Source: Terriglobales bacterium (GTDB taxonomy: Bacteria > Acidobacteriota > Terriglobia > Terriglobales > Acidobacteriaceae). From it: DNA of 26,487 bases. The notes below the pieces were generated by a model, which was given only the letters and a program-made list of their open reading frames with translations, was not told where the DNA came from and ran no database searches. Made by a program: the position numbers and the translations under genes. Shown in pieces: positions 16,769-23,700 of this stretch (its first letter is position 1; every line of letters begins with the position of its first letter). The stretch spans positions 1 to 26,487 of the forward strand of contig JAFAWN010000114.1 in assembly GCA_019241735.1 (NCBI GenBank), read 5' to 3'.

Positions 16769-16885
16769 AGCGCGCCCCCGTTTTATCTTCGCGGGCCCAT
16801 TCTATTTTTCATCGGGGAGACCCCAGGGATCGCATTTGAAGTCTTGCTGTTGTCTTCCAAGCCCACTTGAGAGAGACTGGGTCGC

Positions 16886-16900
16886 CGTTTCATAGAAACG
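16886..16900. promoter_or_regulatory. Inverted repeat upstream of the APC permease gene
   Basis: CGTTTC and GAAACG are perfect 6-base arms around ATA, 60 bp upstream of the permease start. It lies in a 192-bp spacer otherwise without genes. It could be an operator or tight hairpin; no U-run follows. Confidence 0.3.
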
Positions 16901-16960
16901 ACGCGGGCGTAAAACTAACGACACTCAAGCCCAAAAAAAAGAGCGGCCTGCAATCGCCAC

Positions 16961-18328
16961 ATGACGATGCCCACTAACGCGGCGGCTCCGAAGACTGCCG
17001 GAAAACTTCTGCGCGTTCTGGGCGTAGGTTTCGGTTTAGCGGTAATTATTGGCAACACCATCGGCGCCGGAATTCTGCGAACGCCCGGAGACGTCGCCAC
17101 TTACCTGCCGACCCCGGCGCTGTTTCTCGGCGTCTGGGTGGTCGGCGGCTTCTATGCTCTGTTGGGGGCCATCTCCCTCTCCGAGCTGGGGACAATGCTG
17201 CCGCGCTCCGGCGGCTACTATGTATTCGCGCGCCGGGCGCTGGGCGAGTATGCAGCATTCACCGTCGGTTGGACTGACTGGCTGGCGCAATGCGGCACCA
17301 CTGCCGCCGTCGCCATCGTTATCGCAGAGTACGGCGGAGAACTCTTCCGCCCGCTCGCCGGCCATACGGTTCTCACAGCTTCCAGCGTGACCGTCGCGGT
17401 TGCCGTACTTCAGTGGCATGGCATCCGCACTGGAAGCATGGTGCAGAATGTGACCACGGTCCTCAAGACGGTTGCATTCCTCGCGTTGGTTGCCGCCGCC
17501 TTTATTTTTAGACACGGCAGCGGATTGTCCTCCGGAATCCCGCTGAGCGCACTTCGCGGGCACTCGATGTGGGCCGCCGCAATTCTTGCGCTGCAGGCGG
17601 TTATCTATTCTTACGACGGCTGGTACGGTGTGATTTATTTCGGCGAGGAAGTTCGGGACCCGGCGCATGATATTCCGCGCTCCATGATTTATGGAGTGTT
17701 GTCTTTGACCGCGATTTACCTGCTGGTAAACGTGGCGTTGTTGCACGTCTTGAGCATCCCGCAGATAGCCGGGCAGACCATGGCTCTGGGCACGGCCACT
17801 GCCGCTATTTTCGGGGCCCGGGGCCACACTATTCTGCAAATCCTGATGATTGTCTCGATGCTGAGCGGCATCAACGCCTATCACCTCATGGCGAGCCGGA
17901 TTCCTTTCGCCATGAGCAAGGATGGCCTCCTGTCGCGTCACGCGTCGAAGGTGAACCTCGGCGGGACCCCAACCGTGGGACTGTTTCTAAGCACGATCGT
18001 AGCCTTAACATTTATCCTGAGCGGGAAATTTGAGATCGTGCTGTCGGTCACCGCGTTTTACTTTGTCGCCGACTATCTCATGGCCTACACTGCGGTCTTT
18101 GTTCTGCGCTGGCGGGAGCCGCATGCCAACCGCCCGTTCCGCGCCTGGGGCTACCCTTGGACAACCGGACTGGCATGGATTGGCTCGCTTGGCTTTCTGG
18201 TGGCCGCGATAAAAGAAGATGCCCGCAACAGCGAATACGCCTTGATTTCGCTGGCATTGAGCTATCCGCTTTACCGGCTCACGCGGGTGATATTGCGGAG
18301 ACAAAACAAGACCGTCGAAGCCGCATAG
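16961..18328 (+). CDS. APC superfamily permease (amino acid transporter)
   Basis: A 455-residue integral membrane protein with about twelve hydrophobic helices, spanning the inner membrane. The first helix carries the broken-helix glycine motif GNTIGAGILRTPG, the substrate-binding signature of amino acid/polyamine/organocation permeases. Further family marks are LSELGTMLPRSGGYYVFARRALG, YDGWYGVIYFGEEVRDPAHDIPRS in helix 6 and the loop after it, and MASRIPFAMSKDGLLS. It probably imports an amino acid or polyamine by proton or sodium coupling or exchange; the exact substrate is not visible. Start ATG 16961 or the ATG two codons later; the ribosome-binding site is weak. The small membrane protein gene begins 19 bp after its stop, so the two are likely one transcript. 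Confidence 0.92.
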   Translation: MTMPTNAAAPKTAGKLLRVLGVGFGLAVIIGNTIGAGILRTPGDVATYLPTPALFLGVWVVGGFYALLGAISLSELGTMLPRSGGYYVFARRALGEYAAFTVGWTDWLAQCGTTAAVAIVIAEYGGELFRPLAGHTVLTASSVTVAVAVLQWHGIRTGSMVQNVTTVLKTVAFLALVAAAFIFRHGSGLSSGIPLSALRGHSMWAAAILALQAVIYSYDGWYGVIYFGEEVRDPAHDIPRSMIYGVLSLTAIYLLVNVALLHVLSIPQIAGQTMALGTATAAIFGARGHTILQILMIVSMLSGINAYHLMASRIPFAMSKDGLLSRHASKVNLGGTPTVGLFLSTIVALTFILSGKFEIVLSVTAFYFVADYLMAYTAVFVLRWREPHANRPFRAWGYPWTTGLAWIGSLGFLVAAIKEDARNSEYALISLALSYPLYRLTRVILRRQNKTVEAA

Positions 18329-18347
18329 GATTGCAAGGATCCCGAAA

Positions 18348-18728
18348 ATGACTTTACAGGTTTCAAGATACCTGCTGGGCACGGCCGCGTTGCTTTCGGC
18401 TTTGGGCGCCGCAATTCACGCAGGAGCGTTCAAGAAGGCCGCCTCTGCCATTGAAGCTTCTGACCTGCCCCGCTTTTACGCGTCGAGCTCGAAAGCCCTG
18501 TGGCTTGCTGACTCCGCCACCCTGCTTATTCTGGCGTTCATTTTTGGAGTGATTGCTGCACGGCCTTCTTTAGCCAGCGCGGGCCTGCTTTTTCTGCTGG
18601 CGCTCGTACCCGCTGCGACGGCGATCCTGATCTACACATTTGTCGGCAATTTTCCCGCCGCACATCTCCTGCTGACAATCGCGGTTCTTGTGTTTCTTGC
18701 AGCGCTTAAGTTTAAGGGCGCCGCCTAA
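18348..18728 (+). CDS. Small four-helix membrane protein, 126 aa
   Basis: A hydrophobic protein with four predicted membrane helices (about residues 5-25, 49-70, 75-97 and 103-122) and few charged residues. A conserved-looking stretch of helix 2 with its preceding loop (FYASSSKALWLADSATLLIL) suggests a functional site, but I cannot assign a family with confidence. AAGGA lies about 9 bp upstream of the ATG, and the gene follows the APC permease by 19 bp, which suggests cotranscription. It may be a membrane accessory protein or unrelated; the sequence does not decide. Confidence 0.75.
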   Translation: MTLQVSRYLLGTAALLSALGAAIHAGAFKKAASAIEASDLPRFYASSSKALWLADSATLLILAFIFGVIAARPSLASAGLLFLLALVPAATAILIYTFVGNFPAAHLLLTIAVLVFLAALKFKGAA

Positions 18729-18769
18729 CCCGAGAGGCTGATTGGCGCGCTTGCTGGGAATTCATACTT

Positions 18770-18793
18770 CCGGAACATCCGCTGAAGTTCCGG
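18770..18793. promoter_or_regulatory. 24-bp dyad upstream of the AsmA-like gene
   Basis: CCGGAAC (18770-18776) and GTTCCGG (18787-18793) are perfect 7-base inverted arms with a 10-base spacer, centred in the 99-bp spacer and 34 bp before the AsmA-like start. It may be an operator or an RNA hairpin between the two genes. No run of T follows, so it is a poor intrinsic terminator. Confidence 0.35.
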
Positions 18794-18827
18794 GCAACCG
18801 CGGTCGCTGCTTCGGAGTCCAAGCCTA

Positions 18828-20438
18828 GTGTCCACACTCACGGTTGCATCCCGCCCGCGAAATCGCAAGAAATTGCAACATCGCAATCTCCCTTCTAGAA
18901 AAATCGCGATTTTCATCCTGATTTCGATTGCGGCGGTGGTTTGCGTCGGCATCCTCCTACTAAAGCTGTTTTGGCCATTTGAGCCGAAGTTGGTCATAGA
19001 AGCGCTCGGGGAAGCCGGGGACAGCCAGGTGCAAGCCCGTGGCTTCCACAAAACTTACTTTCCCCACCCCGGTTGCGTATTAGACGGGGTTGCGTTCATC
19101 CACGATAAGAATGCCGCACAACCGCTCATCTCGGTGGAAAAGCTGACCATCCAGAGCACGTATCTTTTAATTTTCGCCAAGCGCCTGAGTCTCATCCGGG
19201 CCGAGGGATTGAAGATATCGATCCCGCCATTTGGGACCAGTAAGCCTTTTCACGCGCGGCGCTCCACCATCGTGATCAGCGAGATGATCGGCGACGGAGC
19301 CATCCTTGAGTTCGCTTCGACGGATCCCAAGAAGGCGCCGCTTCGCTTCGACATTCATAAGGCATTGCTACGCGACGTGGGAGGGAGCCACGCGCTGAGC
19401 TACCGCCTAAAGTTGCACAATCCAGAGCCGCCGGGAGAGTTTGAAGCCACCGGCAAATTTGGCATGTGGAACGACAACGATCCGCCCTCGACTCCGATTT
19501 CCGGCCAATACACATTTGAGCGCGCAGATCTCAGTGTCTATGAGGGCATCGCCGGCTTACTCTCATCGAAAGGGAAATTTGATGGAAAGCTTGCGCACAT
19601 CGATATTTCGGGCGCAGTCGAGGTGCCCGATTTCGCGGTGAAATCCGGCGGTCACCCGGTGCGGTTGACGATGGATTACGGCGCTTACGTGAATGCGACC
19701 AATGGCGATACCTTCCTCAAGCGAGTGGACGCGCGCTTCGGCAAAACGCAGGTCACCAGTGAAGGCAGCATTGCGGCGTCTGACGGCAAGAAGGGGAAGA
19801 CGGCGAAGGTTCATTTCGCCTGCAACCACGGGCGCATCGAAGATATCCTGGGATTATTTGCCAGGCAGCGGGCGCCGATGTCGGGCGCGGTGACCCTGCA
19901 GGCGAATGCGGAATTGCCGCCCGGCGAACGCCCGTTCCTTGAAAAACTAAAGCTCAGCGGCGGCTTCGGAATTGCGGGAGGAAAGTTTTCCCATTCTTCG
20001 ACACAGGAGGACGTCAACAAACTGAGTGCCGGGGCGCGTGGAGAAAAAGTCGGAGACAAAGACGACAAAAATAAGCCTGACCCCGAAACCGTGCTTACCG
20101 ACCTCACCGGCGAGGTCTCGGTGGCGAACGGCGCCGCAACTTTTACCGACCTTTCATTCGGCGTGCCGGGCGCGTCGGCGCGCATGCATGGAACGTATGG
20201 CCTGATCAATCACAAGATCGATCTGCATGGACAACTACAGGTGGATTCCAAAATCTCAAACGCCAGCAGCGGGGCCAAATCGCTATTCTTAAAGATGATG
20301 GACCCATTCTTTAAGAAGAAAAGCAAGGGTGAGATTCTGCCGGTGCGAATTTCCGGCACCTATGAGAATCCCTCATTTGGATTAGATCCTAAAGATCGGA
20401 AGGCGAACGTCGCCCCGCCATCCCAGCCCAAACCGTAG
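18828..20438 (+). CDS. AsmA-like envelope protein, 536 aa
   Basis: A single N-terminal membrane helix (about residues 25-47, after a basic stretch) anchors a long beta-rich periplasmic domain, as in AsmA-family proteins, which are thought to assist lipid or outer-membrane homeostasis in Gram-negative bacteria. Recognisable family features are the early LISVEKLTIQSTYLLIFAKRLSLIRAEGLKI segment and the C-terminal AsmA-like region with ATFTDLSFGVPGASARMHGTYGL and ILPVRISGTYENPSFGLD near the end. A charged low-complexity patch (KVGDKDDKNKPD, about residue 410) interrupts it. The start is GTG at 18828 with GGAG about 13 bp upstream. Its presence supports a diderm host. The gene is followed by the parS-containing spacer. 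Confidence 0.82.
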   Translation: MSTLTVASRPRNRKKLQHRNLPSRKIAIFILISIAAVVCVGILLLKLFWPFEPKLVIEALGEAGDSQVQARGFHKTYFPHPGCVLDGVAFIHDKNAAQPLISVEKLTIQSTYLLIFAKRLSLIRAEGLKISIPPFGTSKPFHARRSTIVISEMIGDGAILEFASTDPKKAPLRFDIHKALLRDVGGSHALSYRLKLHNPEPPGEFEATGKFGMWNDNDPPSTPISGQYTFERADLSVYEGIAGLLSSKGKFDGKLAHIDISGAVEVPDFAVKSGGHPVRLTMDYGAYVNATNGDTFLKRVDARFGKTQVTSEGSIAASDGKKGKTAKVHFACNHGRIEDILGLFARQRAPMSGAVTLQANAELPPGERPFLEKLKLSGGFGIAGGKFSHSSTQEDVNKLSAGARGEKVGDKDDKNKPDPETVLTDLTGEVSVANGAATFTDLSFGVPGASARMHGTYGLINHKIDLHGQLQVDSKISNASSGAKSLFLKMMDPFFKKKSKGEILPVRISGTYENPSFGLDPKDRKANVAPPSQPKP

Positions 20439-20735
20439 CTTAGCTTTCTCATAAACATTGCGGAGCTTGTGAATAATGTTCCACGTGGAACACTGTACGG
20501 AAGTTTTGCGGCGCTTTTTCGTCATTTATATCTTATAGCTATCTAAATCTGCAAATGTTTCACCTCTGGAAAATTCACACCGCAAAAGTCCGTCTCCGAA
20601 AAGCGCTAGAATTACCACCCTTTCGGCTACTCCAGAAGAGTAGGTTTTCGGCGGTCGCCTGCGTAGTAAGCTCCCCTTAGTCCGCCACCCTGGCGCGATC
20701 CGACGCCACGGCTACACCTCCCCCGAAAGCTTGAA
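20439..20735. other. Gene-free spacer with parS and an AT-rich core
   Basis: This 297-bp spacer contains no supported gene. It holds the parS palindrome at 20477-20492, followed by an AT-rich stretch (about 20520-20550, with TTTATATCTTATAG) that is distinctly less GC-rich than everything around it and could hold the promoter of the giant gene. A lone parS-like half site, TGTTTCAC, lies at 20556-20563. No DnaA box, terminator or RNA gene was seen. Confidence 0.55.
20477..20492. other. parS: parS centromere site (ParB binding site)
   Basis: TGTTCCACGTGGAACA is a perfect 16-bp palindrome identical in form to chromosomal parS sites: it differs from the consensus TGTTTCACGTGAAACA only at the symmetric 5th and 12th positions, and from memory the GTTCCACGTGGAAC core is the Pseudomonas-type site. 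It lies in an intergenic spacer 38 bp behind the AsmA-like gene. ParB binds such sites, spreads on DNA and works with ParA and condensin in chromosome segregation; sites cluster around the replication origin in most bacteria. No parA or parB gene is in this window, which is normal for dispersed parS sites. A chance 16-base match in 26 kb is very unlikely. Confidence 0.88.
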
Positions 20736-23700
20736 ATGACCACTCGCATGCGCAAACTCGCATTGTGCGCCGCCCTATTGTTGGCTGCATTGGGCAAGCC
20801 CAGTGCCGCCTCCACGACTTTTACCAGCACTGGTGGAACTCTTTTTATCCCCTCGGGCGCAAGTGGATCGAGGTCGGAGGTTTCGAGCGGCATTGCGGTC
20901 AGTGGATTAACTGGATCGTTGAGTCAAGTCACGGTCAGCCTCAACGGCTGGTCCGACCCGGACACTCTGAACCGCGAGTTGCTCCTGGCATCGCCGGAGG
21001 GAAGGTTCTTTGAGTTCTTGTCCGGTACCGGAGATTCCAGAGGCGTTTCCAATGTCACGCTGACGTTCGCCGACAACGGCGCGAATGGCTCGCCCCCGTT
21101 CTATTACCAGGGCGCGCCGGTGAATGGGGCGACATACGTTCCAAATGTAAATGCGTATTGCTCTGGCAGTTTCGAGGCGTGGCCTTATCCAGCAGGGACA
21201 TCCGTCGCCGATTGCGCTGTTTCGGGCGCTTACGCCCAAAGTCTGGGCGTTTCTTCAGGCGGAAACGCTACGTTCGCGTCTCAGTTTCCATCCCAGACCA
21301 AAGTCAACGGCATCTGGACGCTATACATTTACTCCCCCACCACTGACAGCCCAGCCACGCTGAATAGCTGGTCCATCACGCTGACCATGCAGCAAGCGCA
21401 GCAGAACACCAGCACCAGCGTATCTGCAAGCACCGGCGAAACCTTCGAAGGCAACAGCGTAACTTTAACCGCGACCGTCGCCGATGCAACCAACAGCGGG
21501 GCGGTGGTAAACGAAAGCACGGTAACGTTCAGCGACAACGGCAATGTAATTACCGGCTGCAGCGCGCAATCCGTTGTCGCGGGCAGCGCAACCTGCAAGA
21601 CATCGTTCGCGGTTGAAGGCGGCCACATCATTACCGCCCAATACAACGCAGATTCGAATTTCACCGCGAGCAGTGGCAGCGCGGCGGTTTTTATTGACCA
21701 CCCCACGAGCGGAGCGTCACCGGTCTTTTGCAATACTGGAACGATCACGCTGGGGAATTCCAACATTGCGCCGGAGGCGACTCCGTATCCGCAGCATATC
21801 TTTGTTAGCGGCGTGGGGCCCATTTCCGATGCTGCGCTGCAAATCAACCGGCTCAACGGCGACCCTTTCCCGGACCACTTGCGGTTTCTGCTGGTGGCCC
21901 CGAACGGAGCGTCTTTCGTGCCGCTGGCCGGAGCGGGCGGCGTGCATGGTTCCAGTAACGCGACCCTGATTCTGACCAACGCATCCAGCGCCGCGGTGCC
22001 CGACAATAATTCGGACACGCTTCCCGGGGGAACGTATGCCCCAACAGATCTGATTTCAAGCCTGGTCTTTCCATCGCCTGCGCCGCAGACGGGCTACAAC
22101 CTGCCCCCAGCACAGGGACTGGCTACATTTGCGACCAGCTTCGCGGGTCTACCCACGGCAGACGGAATGTGGAGCCTGTATGTGATGAACACAAATGGCG
22201 ATACGGGCGCGATCGGAGGCTATTGCCTGGCCTTCTCCACCGGCAGCCTTCCTACAACGCAAACCGCCATCAACGGGAGTCCCAGCCCCGGGGTGAAGGG
22301 GCAACCGGAGTCGATCACTGCAACGGTGACTAGCGCAGGGTCACCGGCAACGCAAGGGTCGGTCACGTTTGAAGAAAGCGGAACAGTGATCGCAGGTCCA
22401 ACCAGCGTGGACAACAATGGCCAGGCAAGTTTCCAAACATCGAGTCTCTCCGAAGGAATCCATAACATCACCGCGATGTACAGCGGGGTGACTGGATACT
22501 ACGGCGTCAGTTCGAGCAGCACGCAGGTGGAAATTGACACCGCGACGACCAATCCCGCCGCCGGTAAATACTGCAACCCAGGGGGAGTGAGTATCCCAGC
22601 GTCGGGCGGCGTCAATGGCATCAACGGCGCCATCAATTCGACGCCGTACCCTTCGCGCATCAATGTGACCAACATGGCGGGGACAGTCCAGTCTGTCGCT
22701 GTAACCTTGAACAACTTCAGCCACGCGTTGCCGGATGCTGCAATTCTTATGATCACTGACCCTCTGGGTCACAATCTTGTCTTTTGGGACGCTGCGGGCG
22801 GCAACGCTGTGGTGACGTCGCAGAACTTGATGATTGCGGATGCTGTGGGCCCGGGCAACCCGATACCCGCGGGCGTGACCTCCAACGGCTCGACCTATTA
22901 TCCGACAGCTAATCCGCAAAGCCCGGAAAGTTCTTTTGGCCCGCCGGCCCCGGCCGCGAATCAGTTGAGCTTCGCTCCTCCGTATGGCTCGGCGACATTC
23001 ACCACATCTTTTGCAAATGAAAATCCCGCGGGGTACTGGAGCCTGTTTCTGATCAACCGGGCTTCCGGGGCCCCAATGAGCGTTGGAAGCTGGTGCTTAA
23101 ATTTCACCGGAAACCCGCCCGCACTCAGCCTCGCCGCCACTCACACGGGTAACTTCACGCAAGGCGATAGCGCGGACATTTACACCATCACGGTGGCGAA
23201 CCCGAATGGTCCTGGAGCCACGGCCGGAAACTTGCAGCTGGTAGATACGCTCCCGAGCGGAATGACCGCGGTGTCGATCAGCGAGACCGCGAACACCAAC
23301 GGAGGTAATGGCTCGGACTGGACCTGCAATATCAGCTCTGCGAGCTGCACGCGAACAACCCCGATGCCGGTGGGCGAAAGCGACACCATCACCTTGCGTG
23401 TAGCCGTGGGATTCAATACGGCAAGTCAGGTTACAAACTCGGTGCAAGTCTCCGGGGGCGGGATCTCCGCGACGCAGATGGCAAATGATTCCACCACGGT
23501 CAATCAGAGCCCGGGCTATCTCCTGGCCACGAGTGTGAGCCCGTCCGGCGGTGGAACGGTCACTGCGAATCCGGGCAATAGCCCCGGCTTGTCCGCCGGA
23601 TATTACTCGCCCGGAGCAGTTGTAACGCTGACCGCGGTGCCGGCGACCGGCTATAGTTTTATCGGCTGGTCCTCGAATTCAGATCTTGCGGGCACCGGCA

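Noticed and set aside
16814..16824. GGGG-AGA-CCCC hairpin after the diguanylate cyclase gene as a terminator
   Set aside because: The stem is only 4 bp with a 3-base loop and no T-run follows.
17036..17941. 301-codon minus-strand frame opposite the APC permease
   Set aside because: It is an antisense shadow of a GC-rich membrane-protein gene; its product is low-complexity with no motif.
20556..20563. TGTTTCAC, a parS half site 63 bp after the palindrome
   Set aside because: Only one half matches; the following bases diverge. An 8-base match is expected about once by chance in a window of this size.
21329..22919. Several minus-strand frames of about 190-230 codons opposite the giant gene
   Set aside because: The plus frame gives consecutive recognisable domains across the whole stretch; the antisense products lack domains and ribosome-binding sites.
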